From assembly GCF_006517275.1 (NCBI RefSeq), contig NZ_CP041191.1, positions 3,529,001 through 3,593,000 on the forward strand: 64,000 bases of DNA, written 5' to 3'. This DNA comes from Labrenzia sp. PHM005 (GTDB lineage: Bacteria; Pseudomonadota; Alphaproteobacteria; Rhizobiales; Stappiaceae). Made by a program: the position numbers and the translations under genes. The first letter of the stretch is position 1. Each line of letters starts with the position of its first letter. Under the pieces are notes generated by a model. The model was not told the origin of the DNA. It searched no databases and was given only the letters and a program-made list of their open reading frames with translations. Shown in pieces: positions 46,367-57,882 of this stretch.

Positions 46367-46935
46367 CCACGGCCAAGCCGCTCATTGCAGAGCAGCCGAA
46401 GGGCATCATTGATCCAAACACCGGCAAGCCGGTGGGGGCAGACGATCCTTTTTTTCTGGAAGTCAACGACGAACTCGCCGACAAGGGCTTTCTGGTCACC
46501 TCCACAGACAATTTGATCCAGTGGGCGCGCACAGGATCGTTGATGTGGATGACGTTCGGCCTGGCGTGCTGCGCGGTCGAAATGATCCAGATGTCGATGC
46601 CGCGATATGACTGTGAGCGTTTTGGTTTTGCGCCGCGCGGCTCGCCCCGCCAGTCCGACGTGATGATCGTTGCAGGCACCTTGACCAATAAGATGGCGCC
46701 GGCTTTGCGCAAGGTCTACGACCAGATGCCGGAGCCGCGCTATGTCATCTCCATGGGTTCCTGCGCAAACGGCGGCGGTTACTACCACTATTCTTATTCG
46801 GTGGTGCGCGGCTGTGACCGCGTTGTTCCGGTCGACATCTACGTTCCGGGGTGCCCTCCGACAGCTGAAGCGCTGCTTTATGGCGTCTTGATGCTGCAAA
46901 AGAAGATCCGCCGCACCGGCACGATCGAACGCTGA
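46357..46935 (+). CDS. nuoB: NADH-quinone oxidoreductase subunit B
   Basis: The 192-residue subunit that binds cluster N2, the last iron-sulfur centre before quinone. The four ligands are C71 and C72 (tandem, GLACCAVE), C136 ([10 protein letters not shown]) and C166 (VPGCPPT). The ATG at 46357 lies within the end of nuoA and follows GGGAG; the longer frame adds 7 residues without a ribosome site. Confidence 0.98.
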   Translation: MGLTTAKPLIAEQPKGIIDPNTGKPVGADDPFFLEVNDELADKGFLVTSTDNLIQWARTGSLMWMTFGLACCAVEMIQMSMPRYDCERFGFAPRGSPRQSDVMIVAGTLTNKMAPALRKVYDQMPEPRYVISMGSCANGGGYYHYSYSVVRGCDRVVPVDIYVPGCPPTAEALLYGVLMLQKKIRRTGTIER

Positions 46936-47033
46936 TTGAATTCGCCGCCGGTCCCGGTGGCGAGTTTTCTAGGAATTGGGCTCTTGGAGCCCTTGTGAGG
47001 CTCCGGAAGGGATCCGGGGGAGTGAGGTCGAAT

Positions 47034-47639
47034 ATGGACGAAACCTTGAAGGAACTCGCCGAGCATATTGAACTCGGATTGGCTGAGTCCCTCGTGTCCT
47101 GGAAGGTGGAGTTTGGTGAGCTGACGCTGACCGTGAATGCCGCCGATATTCTCGACGTCGTGCGATACCTGCGCGACAACAGCTCCTGCAAGTTCATCAA
47201 TCTGACCGACATATGCGGCGTCGATTACCCGGCCCGCGAAAAGCGTTTCGATGTCGTTTATCACTTCCTGTCCCCAGTTCAGAACCAGCGTATCCGCGTG
47301 AAATTGGCAACGGACGATGCAACTCCGGTAGCCTCGCTGACACCTTTGTTTCCTGGGGCAGAATGGTTTGAACGCGAAGCCTACGACATGTATGGCATCT
47401 TGTTTTCCGGCCACCCGGACCTGCGCCGCATCCTGACCGACTATGGCTTCGACGGCCATCCGCTGCGCAAGGACTTTCCTGTCACCGGGTTTGTCGAACT
47501 CCGGTATGACGATGACAAGAAGCGCGTCGTTTATGAGCCAGTCCGGCTTAATCAGGAAATGCGGTCTTTTGATTTCCTTTCGCCTTGGGAAGGCACGGAC
47601 TACGTGCTGCCGGGTGATGAAAAAGCAACGACGAACTGA
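47034..47639 (+). CDS. nuoC: NADH-quinone oxidoreductase subunit C
   Basis: The 201-residue 30-kDa peripheral subunit. The family signature in the middle ([20 protein letters not shown]) and the ending [19 protein letters not shown] are intact. It is separate from nuoD, as usual in alphaproteobacteria. The start at 47034 follows GGGGGAGTGAGG. A gap of 98 bp separates it from nuoB, and an unrelated gene follows 8 bp later. Confidence 0.97.
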   Translation: MDETLKELAEHIELGLAESLVSWKVEFGELTLTVNAADILDVVRYLRDNSSCKFINLTDICGVDYPAREKRFDVVYHFLSPVQNQRIRVKLATDDATPVASLTPLFPGAEWFEREAYDMYGILFSGHPDLRRILTDYGFDGHPLRKDFPVTGFVELRYDDDKKRVVYEPVRLNQEMRSFDFLSPWEGTDYVLPGDEKATTN

Positions 47640-47647
47640 GGGGCGGC

Positions 47648-48082
47648 ATGAGCGAACGGCTTTCAGGACGGTGTCTTTGCGGGAAGGTGCGGTTTTCGGC
47701 CGTTCCGGAAAAAGATGATATGGGCGTATGCCACTGCGAAATGTGCCGCAAATGGACAGGCGGCACCTATATGGCCGTTGATTGTGGGTCGAGTGTAGAG
47801 TTCGACGGGTCGGAATCCCTAGGCATATATAAGTCGTCCGGCTACGGTGAGCGGCTTTTCTGTAAAGAATGCGGCAGCAGCCTGGCGTGGCGGCTTCAGG
47901 ACGGTACGCACACGTCATTTTCAGCTCAGGCGTTCGACGAACCCAGCCGTTTCAAATTCAAGACTGAAATCTTCACTGACGAACAGCCGGACAATTATGC
48001 GTTCGCCAATGAAACGACACGAATGACTGGCCCGGAAGTCATCGCGCTCTTCACAGCAAATCAGGACCCTCAAAATGGCTGA
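47648..48082 (+). CDS. GFA/CENP-V family zinc-binding protein inside the nuo operon
   Basis: A 144-residue protein of the glutathione-dependent formaldehyde-activating (GFA) type. Zinc cysteines are visible in [10 protein letters not shown] (about 8-17), [11 protein letters not shown] (about 26-36) and FCKECGSS (about 71-78). Members bind two zinc ions; the true substrate is mostly unknown, and the formaldehyde role is shown for only a few. It starts 8 bp after nuoC and overlaps nuoD by 8 bp, so it is translated as part of the operon. It has no known part in complex I. Confidence 0.9.
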   Translation: MSERLSGRCLCGKVRFSAVPEKDDMGVCHCEMCRKWTGGTYMAVDCGSSVEFDGSESLGIYKSSGYGERLFCKECGSSLAWRLQDGTHTSFSAQAFDEPSRFKFKTEIFTDEQPDNYAFANETTRMTGPEVIALFTANQDPQNG

Positions 48083-49259
48083 GGCTCAGGTTCGTAATTT
48101 CAATATCAACTTCGGTCCGCAGCACCCGGCGGCCCACGGCGTGTTGCGCCTGGTGCTGGAGCTGGACGGCGAAGTGGTGACCCGTGTTGATCCGCATATC
48201 GGCCTTTTGCACCGCGGCACCGAAAAACTGATCGAGCAGAAGACTTATCTTCAGGCGGTGCCGTATTTCGACCGCCTCGATTATGTGGCGCCGATGAACC
48301 AGGAACATGCCTTTGCCATGGCGGTGGAGCGCATGTTGGGCATCGAAGTGCCCAAGCGCGGCCAACTGGTGCGGGTGCTTTATTCGGAAATCGGCCGGAT
48401 CCTGTCGCATCTTTTGAATGTCACGACACAGGCGCTCGACGTCGGCGCGCTGACACCACCGCTCTGGGGCTTTGAGCCGCGCGAAGAGCTGATGGTGTTT
48501 TATGAGCGCGCCTGTGGCGCCCGTATGCACGCCGCCTATGTGCGGCCGGGCGGTGTCCATCAGGATCTGCCACGCGATTTGCTCGACGATATCTGGGATT
48601 TCTGTGACCCGTTCCTGCAGACGCTGGACGACATTGAAGGCCTTTTGACCGACAACCGCATCTTCAAGCAGCGCAACGTCGATATCGGTATTGTTGATCT
48701 GGATGATGCCTGGGCGCGTGGCTTCTCTGGTGTCATGGTGCGTGGGTCTGGTGCCGCTTGGGATCTTCGCAAGTCGCAGCCGTATGAGTGTTACTCCGAG
48801 CTCGACTTCGATGTTCCGATCGGCAAAAACGGCGACAACTACGACCGTTACTTGATCCGTATGGAAGAAATGCGCCAATCGGTCCGCCTTATGAAGCAGT
48901 GCCTTGAAAAGCTGACGGTGGAAACGGGACCGGTGTCGTCCATGGACGGAAAGATCGTGCCGCCGAAACGCGGTGAAATGAAGCGGTCGATGGAATCGCT
49001 GATCCATCACTTCAAGCTCTACACCGAGGGCTATCACGTCCCGGCTGGGGAAGTGTACGCAGCTGTCGAAGCACCGAAAGGTGAGTTCGGGGTTTATCTG
49101 GTCGCCGACGGCACCAACAAGCCGTACCGCTGCAAGATCAAGGCTCCGGGGTATGCGCACTTGGCAGCCATGGATTTCTTGTGCTGCGGCCATCAGCTCG
49201 CTGATGTGTCAGCCGTGCTGGGGTCTTTGGACATCGTGTTTGGTGAGATCGACAGATAA
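48075..49259 (+). CDS. nuoD: NADH-quinone oxidoreductase subunit D
   Basis: The 394-residue 49-kDa subunit, which forms the quinone pocket with NuoB. It has the [20 protein letters not shown] opening (about 11-30, with the histidines that meet quinone), [15 protein letters not shown] [15 protein letters not shown], and the usual end DIVFGEIDR. Normal length. It overlaps the GFA gene by 8 bp and is followed 3 bp later by the FkbM-type gene. Confidence 0.98.
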   Translation: MAEAQVRNFNINFGPQHPAAHGVLRLVLELDGEVVTRVDPHIGLLHRGTEKLIEQKTYLQAVPYFDRLDYVAPMNQEHAFAMAVERMLGIEVPKRGQLVRVLYSEIGRILSHLLNVTTQALDVGALTPPLWGFEPREELMVFYERACGARMHAAYVRPGGVHQDLPRDLLDDIWDFCDPFLQTLDDIEGLLTDNRIFKQRNVDIGIVDLDDAWARGFSGVMVRGSGAAWDLRKSQPYECYSELDFDVPIGKNGDNYDRYLIRMEEMRQSVRLMKQCLEKLTVETGPVSSMDGKIVPPKRGEMKRSMESLIHHFKLYTEGYHVPAGEVYAAVEAPKGEFGVYLVADGTNKPYRCKIKAPGYAHLAAMDFLCCGHQLADVSAVLGSLDIVFGEIDR

Positions 49260-49262
49260 CCC

Positions 49263-50267
49263 ATGACCGTAGCCGCGAACCCTATTTCTGTTGATTGGCA
49301 CACCGGTACAGCCACACACGCTGGACCGCTGGAAGCTGCTGGCTTGCGCATTATGCGTTTGGCAGCCAGCTTGCTTGCGCCGCTTGACAGCTTTGGGTTC
49401 TCCTATGTCGCGTCCCTGGTTGGGAAGATTTTCCCGAGTGACCGGTCCGTCCGGCTTCAAATCGACGCCGACAGCAGCTTCACGTTTCCTTATGGCGACA
49501 GGTACTGGAGCAGAATGCTGCAGCCCGGAAGCCGCTATGAGGAAGAGATCGAAGATCTTTTGATCGCTCTGAAATCTGTCGACTATGCATTTGTGGACTG
49601 TGGCGCGAACTACGGCTTCTGGTCTGTAAAAGTCACGAGTGAGCGGTTTGGGCAGCATCCAGCTGTCGCCATTGAACTGGACCCGGATACTTTTGCGGGC
49701 CTTCAGGTGAATGCCGGTGAAAATGGTAACCGGTTTGACTGCTTGAACCGGGCCGTATTCGACAAAGATGGCGAGCATCTGGACATTTTCGGTGACAAAC
49801 ACGAAGCCCGGACTGTTGCGGCCAGCGATGCCGGAACCGCGCGTCATGGCAGTGTTTTGTCATCCACACTTGACCGGATCGTCGCTGATGCCGGCTTCCA
49901 GACCCATGGCAAGGTCGTGTTGAAACTGGATGTCGAAGGCGTCGAGATCAAAGCGCTTCAGGGCGCGGCTCAGCTGCTCGAAAAGGATGTTCTCCTAATC
50001 TACGAGGATCACGGTAGCGATCGCGATCACGAGATTTCCCGATATTTAACCGCCAATGAAACTATGCGCGTTTTCGGTTATCTAAAGGGCAGCTTTTTTG
50101 AAATCGAAGATTTGGCTGATCTGACCAGCCTGAAAACCAATCGCCGTAAAGGCTATGATTTTTTCGCAACGCGGAGCCAGTTTTGGCTGGATCAGCTCGC
50201 CGGGCTTATAGCCGGCCAGTCTGTATCTGGGCCAAACAGTGCTGAATTGCGCAGGAAACGGGGATAA
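49263..50267 (+). CDS. FkbM family methyltransferase inside the nuo operon
   Basis: A 334-residue SAM-dependent methyltransferase. The SAM-binding motif is [12 protein letters not shown] (110-121), followed by the acidic residue in AIELDPDTF, and the FkbM feature [13 protein letters not shown] lies near residue 220. FkbM proteins O-methylate sugars, polyketides or other hydroxyl groups; the target here is not visible. The gene fits between nuoD (3 bp gap) and nuoE (4 bp gap), so it is co-translated with complex I. It has no known role in the complex. Confidence 0.9.
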   Translation: MTVAANPISVDWHTGTATHAGPLEAAGLRIMRLAASLLAPLDSFGFSYVASLVGKIFPSDRSVRLQIDADSSFTFPYGDRYWSRMLQPGSRYEEEIEDLLIALKSVDYAFVDCGANYGFWSVKVTSERFGQHPAVAIELDPDTFAGLQVNAGENGNRFDCLNRAVFDKDGEHLDIFGDKHEARTVAASDAGTARHGSVLSSTLDRIVADAGFQTHGKVVLKLDVEGVEIKALQGAAQLLEKDVLLIYEDHGSDRDHEISRYLTANETMRVFGYLKGSFFEIEDLADLTSLKTNRRKGYDFFATRSQFWLDQLAGLIAGQSVSGPNSAELRRKRG

Positions 50268-50271
50268 CACC

Positions 50272-51540
50272 ATGGCAGTTCGCAGACTTGCCGCGGAACA
50301 ACCAGAAAGCTTCGAGTTCACCGAGAAGAACCTCGGTTGGGCCAAGAAGCTGATCGACCGCTACCCGGCTGGCCGGCAGGCCTCTGCGGTCATACCGCTG
50401 TTGTGGCGCGCGCAGGAACAGAACGAAGGCTGGGTCAGCGAACCAGCGATCCGCTACATCGCCGACATGCTCGACATGCCGAATATCCGCGTCTTGGAAG
50501 TGGCGACTTTTTACACCATGTTCCAGCTGCAGCCGGTTGGAAGAAAAGCCCACATCCAGGTGTGCGGCACGACGCCTTGCCAATTGCGCGGATCGGAAGA
50601 CCTGATCAAGATCTGCAAATCCCGCATTGCCAAGCACATGCACGAGATTTCCGAGGACGGCATGTTCTCCTGGGAAGAGGTCGAGTGCCTGGGTGCTTGT
50701 GTCAACGCACCGATGGTTCAGATCTTCAAGGACACGTACGAAGACCTGACCGAAGACACTTTCAACAAGCTGATCGACGATATTGCGGCCGGCAATGAAG
50801 TGACACCTGGCCCGCAAAATGGCCGGCGGTTCTCCATGGCCGAAGGTGGCCAGACCAGCCTTACCGAGATTGACGACAACACCAAGGGGGACCTCCCGGT
50901 TCCTCATGTGGTGGACGGCTCTGAAAAGGCCTCGCATCATTTTGCTGGCGCGTCCATCAACACCGGCGGCAACGACTATGATGGCGTTCCGACCCCGGCC
51001 GAAGATTCCGTTGCCAAGGTAAAGGCGGCGTTTGCTGCCAAATCGGCGGAAAAAGCAGAAGCTCCCGCAGCTGCACCGGCCGAGAAGAAGGCTGAGGCAC
51101 CGAAAAAAGCAGCTCCGAAAAAGGCCGCAGCCAAAAAAGAAGCAGCGCCCACGAAGGAAGCTGCCCCTAAAAAGGCAGCTGCACCGAAGAAACCTGCTGC
51201 AGCGAAAGCCAAGGCTGCAGACGATGCGCCAGCTGCTGAAAAAGAGCCGGAAGTCCTTACAGAAGCCCGTGGTGGCAAGGCCGATGACTTGAAGAAGCTC
51301 AAAGGCGTCGGTCCGAAATTGGAAGCAACCCTCAATGAGCTCGGGTTTTTCCATTTCGATCAGGTCGCTGCGTGGGGCCCGGAAGAGGTCGCCTGGGTCG
51401 ATAGCCGGCTGAAGTTCAAGGGCCGCATTGAGCGGGATGGCTGGATTGAGCAGGCCAAGATCCTCGCATCCGGCGAGACAACCGAATTTTCCAAGCGTGT
51501 GGAAGCCGGCGATGTTGCTTCCTCCAAGAGCGAAGACTAA
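50272..51540 (+). CDS. nuoE: NADH-quinone oxidoreductase subunit E with long C-terminal extension
   Basis: A 422-residue 24-kDa subunit homologue. Residues 1-180 are the normal thioredoxin-like domain with the [2Fe-2S] ligands C98, C103, C139 and C143. A tail of about 240 residues follows: a variable region (180-245), an Ala/Lys/Pro-rich low-complexity linker (about 250-325) and a folded end (about 337-400) with the helix-hairpin-helix-like [19 protein letters not shown]. Extended NuoE proteins occur in Rhizobiales; the job of the tail is unknown. Start at 50272 yields the usual MAVRRLA N-terminus. Confidence 0.95.
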   Translation: MAVRRLAAEQPESFEFTEKNLGWAKKLIDRYPAGRQASAVIPLLWRAQEQNEGWVSEPAIRYIADMLDMPNIRVLEVATFYTMFQLQPVGRKAHIQVCGTTPCQLRGSEDLIKICKSRIAKHMHEISEDGMFSWEEVECLGACVNAPMVQIFKDTYEDLTEDTFNKLIDDIAAGNEVTPGPQNGRRFSMAEGGQTSLTEIDDNTKGDLPVPHVVDGSEKASHHFAGASINTGGNDYDGVPTPAEDSVAKVKAAFAAKSAEKAEAPAAAPAEKKAEAPKKAAPKKAAAKKEAAPTKEAAPKKAAAPKKPAAAKAKAADDAPAAEKEPEVLTEARGGKADDLKKLKGVGPKLEATLNELGFFHFDQVAAWGPEEVAWVDSRLKFKGRIERDGWIEQAKILASGETTEFSKRVEAGDVASSKSED

Positions 51541-51549
51541 GGGGAAGAG

Positions 51550-52851
51550 ATGCTTCAGGATAAGGATCGGATCTTCACCAACATCTACGGTCTTCATGAC
51601 TGGGGTCTTGAAGGCGCGCAGAAGCGTGGCCAGTGGGACAACACCAAGGCGCTGCTCGACAAGGGCCGCGATTGGATCATTCAGGAGATGAAGGACAGCG
51701 GCTTGCGTGGCCGTGGCGGGGCGGGTTTCCCGACCGGTCTGAAATGGTCGTTCATGCCGAAAGAATCCGACGGCCGTCCAGCGTATCTCGTCGTTAATGC
51801 TGACGAATCTGAGCCGGGCACCTGTAAGGACCGCGAAATTCTACGCCATGACCCGCACACCCTGGTCGAGGGTTGCCTGGTTGCCGGTTTCGCTATGGGC
51901 GCCATTGCCGCTTACATCTATGTGCGCGGTGAGTTCATCCGTGAGCGCGAGCGTCTTCAGGCGGCGATTGACCAGGCTTACGATGCCGGTCTGATCGGCA
52001 AGAACAACAAGAACGGCTACGATTTCGACATCTACGTTCACCACGGCGCCGGCGCTTACATCTGCGGTGAGGAAACCGCGCTGCTGGAAAGCCTGGAAGG
52101 CAAAAAGGGCCAGCCGCGCCTGAAACCGCCGTTCCCGGCAAATGTCGGCCTTTATGGCTGTCCGACGACGGTGAACAACGTCGAATCCATCGCAGTCGCA
52201 CCGACCATCCTGCGCCGTGGCGGCGGCTGGTTCGCGAGCCTTGGCCGCCCGAACAACACGGGCACCAAGCTGTTCTGCGTGTCCGGCCACGTCAATCAAC
52301 CGGCGACCTTCGAAGAAGAGCTCGGTGTGCCGTTCTCCGAGATGATCGACAAGCACTGCGGCGGTATCCGCGGCGGCTGGGACAATCTCCTAGCAGTGAT
52401 CCCGGGCGGTTCCTCCGTTCCGTGCTGCACGGCGGACGAAATCAAAGACGCCCCGATGGACTTTGATACGCTGCGCGGCATGGGCTCCGGCCTTGGTACC
52501 GCTGCGGTGATCGTCATGGACAAGTCCACCGACATCATCAAGGCAATCGCCCGTCTCAGCTACTTCTACAAGCATGAGAGCTGCGGCCAGTGCACGCCGT
52601 GCCGGGAAGGCACCGGCTGGATGTGGCGGGTGATGGAACGCATGGTGAAGGGCGAGAGCTCTTATGAAGAGATCGATATGCTCTTCAAAGTGACCAAACA
52701 GGTCGAAGGCCACACCATTTGTGCCCTTGGAGACGCGGCCGCATGGCCGATCCAGGGGTTGATCAAGAATTTCCGGCCGGTCATCGAGCAACGTATCGAT
52801 GACTATGTCGCCAAGTCGAAGAGTTCTTCGACCATGGTGGCGGCTGAGTAA
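51550..52851 (+). CDS. nuoF: NADH-quinone oxidoreductase subunit F
   Basis: The 433-residue 51-kDa subunit, which binds NADH, FMN and cluster N3. The NADH-site glycine-rich stretch [13 protein letters not shown] (about 55-67), the FMN site, and the [4Fe-4S] motif [12 protein letters not shown] (about 345) with the later cysteine in HTICALGD are intact. It follows nuoE by 9 bp. Confidence 0.98.
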   Translation: MLQDKDRIFTNIYGLHDWGLEGAQKRGQWDNTKALLDKGRDWIIQEMKDSGLRGRGGAGFPTGLKWSFMPKESDGRPAYLVVNADESEPGTCKDREILRHDPHTLVEGCLVAGFAMGAIAAYIYVRGEFIRERERLQAAIDQAYDAGLIGKNNKNGYDFDIYVHHGAGAYICGEETALLESLEGKKGQPRLKPPFPANVGLYGCPTTVNNVESIAVAPTILRRGGGWFASLGRPNNTGTKLFCVSGHVNQPATFEEELGVPFSEMIDKHCGGIRGGWDNLLAVIPGGSSVPCCTADEIKDAPMDFDTLRGMGSGLGTAAVIVMDKSTDIIKAIARLSYFYKHESCGQCTPCREGTGWMWRVMERMVKGESSYEEIDMLFKVTKQVEGHTICALGDAAAWPIQGLIKNFRPVIEQRIDDYVAKSKSSSTMVAAE

Positions 52852-52877
52852 GCGGAACGGGATTTGGAGAGCAGCGG

Positions 52878-54941
52878 ATGACGAAGCTCATCATCGACGG
52901 CAACGAGGTAGAGGTCCCATCGGACTACACCCTGCTTCAGGCCTGTGAAGAGGCAGGTGCCGAGGTTCCGCGGTTTTGTTACCACGACCGCCTGTCGATT
53001 GCCGGCAACTGCCGCATGTGCCTGGTGGAAGTGAAGGGCGGACCGCCCAAGCCAACCGCCTCTTGCGCCATGGGCGTCAAGGACCTGCGCCCGGGGCCGA
53101 ACGGCGAGCCGCCGGTTGTTGAAACCAAGTCCGAGATGGTCAAAAAGGCCCGCGAAGGGGTGATGGAGTTCCTGCTCATCAACCACCCGCTGGATTGCCC
53201 GATCTGTGATCAGGGCGGTGAGTGTGACCTTCAGGACCAGGCGATGGCCTATGGGGTTGATGGCTCGCGGTTCCATGAAAACAAGCGGGCGGTCGAGAAC
53301 AAGGAAATCGGCCCGCTTATCAAGACCATCATGACCCGCTGCATTCACTGCACGCGCTGTGTCCGCTTCACCACCGAAGTTGCCGGTGTCACCGACATGG
53401 GGCTGATCAGCCGCGGCGAAGATGCCGAAATCACCACCTATCTGGAAGCCGCGCTGTCCTCAGAAATGCAGGGCAATGTCGCCGATCTTTGCCCAGTTGG
53501 TGCGCTGACACACAAGCCGTATGAATTCCATGCCCGTCCGTGGGAGCTGACCAAGACCGAAAGCATCGATGTCATGGATGCGCTCGGGAGCGCGATCCGT
53601 GTCGATACACGCGGCAAGGAAGTCATGCGGGTGATGCCGCGGCTCAATGAAGAGATCAACGAAGAGTGGATTTCCGACAAGTCCCGCTACATCTGGGATG
53701 GGTTGAAGACCCAGCGTCTTGACCGGCCGTATGCCAAGAAGGACGGCAAACTGCAGCCGGTGTCCTGGGCGGAAGCGTTCCAGATTATCGCTGACAAGGT
53801 CAAGGCAACATCAGCGGACAAAGTCGGTGCTCTGGCTGGCCAGCTGGCCGGCGTTGAAGACATGTTTGCGCTGAAGAGCTTGATGGACAAGCTGGGCTCG
53901 GCCAACATCGACAGCCGTTTCCCGGGCTCGCCGCTGCATCCGAAAAACGGCCGCGCCAGCTATATCTTCAATTCCACCATTCAGGGCATTGAAGAGGCCG
54001 ACGCGATCATGCTGATCGGCACCAACCCGCGCCTGGAAGCGCCGGTCCTGAATGCCCGGATCCGCAAGCGCTGGAACCAGGGCAATGTCCACATTGGATT
54101 GATTGGCGAAAACGCCGATCTGACCTATCCGGTGACCTATCTGGGCGCCGGCCCGGACAGCCTGAAACAATTCATTGAACACGCGCCGGCCAAGGCGGAA
54201 AAGCCGATGTTCATCATCGGGCAGGGCGCCTTGAACCGCGCAGATGGTGCGGACGTTCTGGCAAACCTGGCTGCTGCTGCCAAGTCGCTCGGGGTGATCA
54301 AGGACGGCTGGAACGGCTTCAACATCCTGCACACCGAAGCGTCGCAAGTTGGCGCGTTGGACATTGGTTTTGTTCCAAGCGAGGGCGGCAAGGACACAGC
54401 CGGCATGCTGGAAAGTGGCGCTCTGGATGTGCTCTTCCTGCTCGGCGTTGATGAAGTCGAAGTTCCCGAAGGAGCGTTTGTTGTCTACCAGGGCACCCAT
54501 GGTGACCGCGGTGCGCACCGTGCCGATGTGATCCTGCCGGGCGCAGCTTATACGGAGAAATCCGCGATCTATGTCAACGCCGAAGGCCGTGTTCAGATGG
54601 CTGATCGCGCAGGCTTTCCTCCAGGTGATGCCCGCGAAGACTGGGCCATCCTTAGAGCGCTATCGGCCGTTGTCGGCCAGACGCTGGAGTTTGATTCCCT
54701 CCAGCAACTGCGTGCCAAGCTGTTTGAAGCCGTGCCGCACATGGCTGCTATCGACGCGATTGAGGCTGGCGATGCTGGCGATATCGAAAAGCTGGCCAAC
54801 GGCAAAGCCAAGATGGATAACGCCGGATTTGCAAATGTGATCCGGGACTTTTATTTGACGAACCCGATTGCTCGGGCCTCCAAGGTGATGGCCGAGTGTT
54901 CGGCGCTCGCGAAAACGCGTGCCGCAGAAGCTGCGGAATAA
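52878..54941 (+). CDS. nuoG: NADH-quinone oxidoreductase subunit G
   Basis: The 687-residue 75-kDa subunit, which carries clusters N1b, N4 and N5. The [2Fe-2S] ligands are in [16 protein letters not shown] (about 34-49), the His-Cys N5 site in the [18 protein letters not shown] segment (about 100), and the N4 ligands in [11 protein letters not shown]. The remainder is the molybdopterin-oxidoreductase-like domain, shortened as in alphaproteobacteria and mitochondria, with no sign of molybdenum binding. Confidence 0.98.
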   Translation: MTKLIIDGNEVEVPSDYTLLQACEEAGAEVPRFCYHDRLSIAGNCRMCLVEVKGGPPKPTASCAMGVKDLRPGPNGEPPVVETKSEMVKKAREGVMEFLLINHPLDCPICDQGGECDLQDQAMAYGVDGSRFHENKRAVENKEIGPLIKTIMTRCIHCTRCVRFTTEVAGVTDMGLISRGEDAEITTYLEAALSSEMQGNVADLCPVGALTHKPYEFHARPWELTKTESIDVMDALGSAIRVDTRGKEVMRVMPRLNEEINEEWISDKSRYIWDGLKTQRLDRPYAKKDGKLQPVSWAEAFQIIADKVKATSADKVGALAGQLAGVEDMFALKSLMDKLGSANIDSRFPGSPLHPKNGRASYIFNSTIQGIEEADAIMLIGTNPRLEAPVLNARIRKRWNQGNVHIGLIGENADLTYPVTYLGAGPDSLKQFIEHAPAKAEKPMFIIGQGALNRADGADVLANLAAAAKSLGVIKDGWNGFNILHTEASQVGALDIGFVPSEGGKDTAGMLESGALDVLFLLGVDEVEVPEGAFVVYQGTHGDRGAHRADVILPGAAYTEKSAIYVNAEGRVQMADRAGFPPGDAREDWAILRALSAVVGQTLEFDSLQQLRAKLFEAVPHMAAIDAIEAGDAGDIEKLANGKAKMDNAGFANVIRDFYLTNPIARASKVMAECSALAKTRAAEAAE

Positions 54942-54957
54942 GGGGTAGGGGACTGAA

Positions 54958-56007
54958 ATGGCTGAGTTCATGACCACCTACGGCTGGCCGTTCCTCTGGA
55001 TGGTGTTCCAGAGTGTTCTGCTGATGGTCGTGCTTTTGGTGTTCGTCGCCTACGTGCTTTATGCGGATCGTAAGATCTGGGCGGCCGTTCAGATCCGCCG
55101 TGGCCCGAACGTTGTTGGGCCCTGGGGACTCTTCCAGAGTTTTGCCGACCTTCTGAAATTCGTTCTGAAAGAGCCGGTGATCCCGTCCGGATCCAACAAG
55201 GTTCTCTTCCTGCTGGCGCCGCTGATTTCCGTGCTTTTGGCGCTTGCCGCCTGGGCAGTTATTCCGGTCGCGGACGGCTGGGTAGTTGCCAACATCAATA
55301 TCGGTGTTCTGTTCGTCTTTGCCGTTTCATCGCTGGAAGTTTACGGCGTGATCATCGGCGGTTGGGCGTCCAACTCCAAGTATCCGTTCTTGTCGGCGCT
55401 GCGTTCGGCCGCGCAGATGGTGTCTTATGAAGTCTCCATCGGCTTCGTCATCGTGACCGTTCTTCTTTGCGCTGGCACTTTGAACCTCACCGGCATCGTT
55501 CATGCCCAGCAGACGGGTCTGGCCGATATGCTGGGTGTGCCTTGGCTGAGCTTCCTGAACTGGTACTGGTTGCCGCTGTTCCCGATGTTCGTTGTGTTCT
55601 TTGTCTCTGCGCTGGCTGAAACCAACCGGCCGCCGTTCGATCTGGCGGAAGCGGAATCGGAGCTGGTTGCCGGTTTCATGGTGGAATATGGCTCGACGCC
55701 GTACATGATGTTCATGTTGGGCGAATATGTCGCCATCTGCCTGATGTGCGCACTGATGACCATCTTCTTCATGGGCGGATGGCTGCCGCCATTTGACTTT
55801 GCACCGTTTACCTGGGTGCCGGGCATCGTCTGGTTCATCTTAAAATGTCTGCTCGGCTTCTTCATGTTCGCAATGGTCAAGGCCATGGTCCCGCGTTACC
55901 GCTACGACCAGCTGATGCGCCTGGGCTGGAAAGTGTTCCTGCCGCTGTCTTTGGGCATGGTTGTGGTTGTCGCGACTGTCCTGATGATCATGGGGTGGGC
56001 ACCGTGA
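54958..56007 (+). CDS. nuoH: NADH-quinone oxidoreductase subunit H
   Basis: The 349-residue membrane subunit that completes the quinone tunnel. Eight or nine helices are seen, with conserved loops ERK-equivalent [18 protein letters not shown] (about 37-54) and [20 protein letters not shown] (about 219-238), whose acids lead protons toward the antiporter-like subunits. It follows nuoG by 16 bp. Confidence 0.98.
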   Translation: MAEFMTTYGWPFLWMVFQSVLLMVVLLVFVAYVLYADRKIWAAVQIRRGPNVVGPWGLFQSFADLLKFVLKEPVIPSGSNKVLFLLAPLISVLLALAAWAVIPVADGWVVANINIGVLFVFAVSSLEVYGVIIGGWASNSKYPFLSALRSAAQMVSYEVSIGFVIVTVLLCAGTLNLTGIVHAQQTGLADMLGVPWLSFLNWYWLPLFPMFVVFFVSALAETNRPPFDLAEAESELVAGFMVEYGSTPYMMFMLGEYVAICLMCALMTIFFMGGWLPPFDFAPFTWVPGIVWFILKCLLGFFMFAMVKAMVPRYRYDQLMRLGWKVFLPLSLGMVVVVATVLMIMGWAP

Positions 56008-56026
56008 GCGGCATAAGAGGCGGCTG

Positions 56027-56263
56027 ATGGATATTTCGCTCCCCGGTGTGATCGGGGCGGCCGTTGGGTTCTACATCGGCTGGCTCGACTGGAAGATCCT
56101 GAAGGGCATGCTTCAGGCGGTGGAGACGAAAAACAGACAGGCTGGCGGCGACGGTGGCGCCGTGGCCAAATACAAAGCGCTTCTCGGCGCACTGAGTTTT
56201 GGAATTCCGGTGATCGGCTTCCCGATTGTCGGCTATTGGGCGGCCAGTCAACTGGCTGGTTGA
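56027..56263 (+). CDS. Small two-helix membrane protein between nuoH and nuoI
   Basis: A 78-residue protein I do not recognise. Hydrophobic helices at about 5-22 and 52-74 are joined by a polar, glycine-rich loop ([20 protein letters not shown]). The start at 56027 lies 19 bp after nuoH; the stop is 19 bp before nuoI. The composition and tight spacing favour a real gene. It could be an accessory or assembly protein for the membrane arm; that is a guess from position. Confidence 0.75.
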   Translation: MDISLPGVIGAAVGFYIGWLDWKILKGMLQAVETKNRQAGGDGGAVAKYKALLGALSFGIPVIGFPIVGYWAASQLAG

Positions 56264-56282
56264 GGAAAGAGAGGCAAGGGCG

Positions 56283-56768
56283 ATGGTTGGTCAAGTGGTC
56301 AAATCGCTGTTTTTGCAGGAATTCGTGTCGGCTTTCTTCTTGGCGATGCGCTATTTCTTCAAGCCGAAGCCAACGGTGAACTATCCCTTTGAAAAAGGGC
56401 CGGTGAGCCCGCGCTTCCGGGGAGAGCATGCGCTGCGCCGGTATCCGAACGGCGAAGAGCGCTGTATCGCCTGTAAGCTGTGTGAAGCCATCTGCCCGGC
56501 GCAGGCGATCACCATTGAAGCTGGCCCACGCCGCAACGATGGCACCCGCCGCACCACCCGCTATGACATCGACATGGTCAAATGCATCTACTGCGGCTTC
56601 TGTCAGGAAGCCTGCCCGGTGGAAGCCATCGTCGAAGGGCCGAACTTCGAATTCGCTACGGAAACCCGCGAAGAGCTTTATTACGATAAAGAAAAGCTGC
56701 TTGCGAATGGGGACCGCTGGGAACGCGAAATCGCCCGCAACATTGAAATGGACGCTCCTTACCGCTAG
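56283..56768 (+). CDS. nuoI: NADH-quinone oxidoreductase subunit I
   Basis: The 161-residue ferredoxin-like subunit carrying clusters N6a and N6b. The two [4Fe-4S] motifs [12 protein letters not shown] (about 61-72) and [12 protein letters not shown] (about 101-112) are complete. The N-terminal amphipathic helix rests on the membrane arm. The start at 56283 follows AAGGGCG. Confidence 0.98.
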   Translation: MVGQVVKSLFLQEFVSAFFLAMRYFFKPKPTVNYPFEKGPVSPRFRGEHALRRYPNGEERCIACKLCEAICPAQAITIEAGPRRNDGTRRTTRYDIDMVKCIYCGFCQEACPVEAIVEGPNFEFATETREELYYDKEKLLANGDRWEREIARNIEMDAPYR

Positions 56769-56855
56769 GAGCTAACCGCAACCAAATTGGTCCAGCAATC
56801 CGGTTGGATCCCGCATTTTTTGGCCGCAAGGCACCACGACAGGCAGGTCTTTGAA

Positions 56856-57470
56856 ATGATCCTGAAAGCCCTCTTTTTCTACCTATTTGCCGGCGTCACT
56901 CTGGCGTCTGCATTTATGGTGATCGCGGCCCGCAATCCGGTGACGTCGGTCCTGTTCCTGATCCTGGCCTTCGTCAACTCTGCTGGCTTGTTCATCCTGC
57001 TCGGCGCAGAGTATCTGGCTCTGCTTTTGGTCGTTGTTTATGTCGGCGCGGTCGCGGTGCTGTTCCTGTTCGTGGTGATGATGCTCGATGTCGACTTCGT
57101 CGAGCTGCGCCAAGGTTTTCTGCAGTATCTGCCGGTCGGCAGCCTGGTAGGACTGATTTTACTTGTTGAACTTCTGATGGGCCTTGGTGCCTGGGTGATC
57201 GCCCCGGAGGTCTTGAGCCATGGTGCGGAGCCGACACCGGCCTTGACTGAGATGAGCAACATCCAGGCGCTCGGTTCGGTGCTCTACACCAAATACATCT
57301 ATTTCTTCCAGGTCGCTGGCCTGGTGCTGCTGGTGGCGATGATCGGGGCGATTGTCCTGACACTGCGCCACAAGCCAAACGTCAAACGTCAGGACATTCC
57401 GACCCAGGTTGCGCGCAACAAAGAAAGCGCCATCGAGATCAGGAAGGTCGAAACGGGCAAAGGTATTTGA
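56856..57470 (+). CDS. nuoJ: NADH-quinone oxidoreductase subunit J
   Basis: The 204-residue membrane subunit with five helices; the third carries the conserved [14 protein letters not shown] region (about 62-75) whose pi-bulge helps couple quinone chemistry to pumping. The start at 56856 gives the normal N-terminal helix; the upstream frame is not hydrophobic. Confidence 0.96.
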   Translation: MILKALFFYLFAGVTLASAFMVIAARNPVTSVLFLILAFVNSAGLFILLGAEYLALLLVVVYVGAVAVLFLFVVMMLDVDFVELRQGFLQYLPVGSLVGLILLVELLMGLGAWVIAPEVLSHGAEPTPALTEMSNIQALGSVLYTKYIYFFQVAGLVLLVAMIGAIVLTLRHKPNVKRQDIPTQVARNKESAIEIRKVETGKGI

Positions 57471-57567
57471 CGCGATAAAAACGCGTCGTTCGAGAAGTCC
57501 TGAAACCGGCACGCTCCTCCGTGCGGTATCAGGTTGGGGTAAACGAGGGGAGCACGGCGAGGCGCCC

Positions 57568-57876
57568 ATGGAAATCGGTCTGTCGCACTATTTGTCGGTC
57601 GCGGCGATCCTGTTCACGATCGGAATTTTCGGGATCTTCCTGAACAGGAAAAACGTGATTGTTATCTTGATGTCTGTCGAGCTTCTGCTCCTGGCAGTGA
57701 ACATCAATTTTGTCGCCTTTTCGTCGTTCCTCGGCGACATGATGGGACAGATCTTCACCATGCTGGTGCTCACCGTTGCGGCGGCTGAAGCGGCCATTGG
57801 CCTGGCGATCCTGGTGGTCTTCCACCGGAACCGCGGCTCGATTGCCGTGGAAGACGTCAACGTGATGAAAGGGTAG
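57568..57876 (+). CDS. nuoK: NADH-quinone oxidoreductase subunit K
   Basis: The 102-residue three-helix membrane subunit. Conserved glutamates are seen in [11 protein letters not shown] (about 33-43) and AEAAIGLAI (about 71-79), the pair needed for the proton path. It is preceded by a gap of 97 bp, the widest in the second half of the operon, and followed 6 bp later by nuoL. Confidence 0.97.
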   Translation: MEIGLSHYLSVAAILFTIGIFGIFLNRKNVIVILMSVELLLLAVNINFVAFSSFLGDMMGQIFTMLVLTVAAAEAAIGLAILVVFHRNRGSIAVEDVNVMKG

Positions 57877-57882
57877 GGGCTG

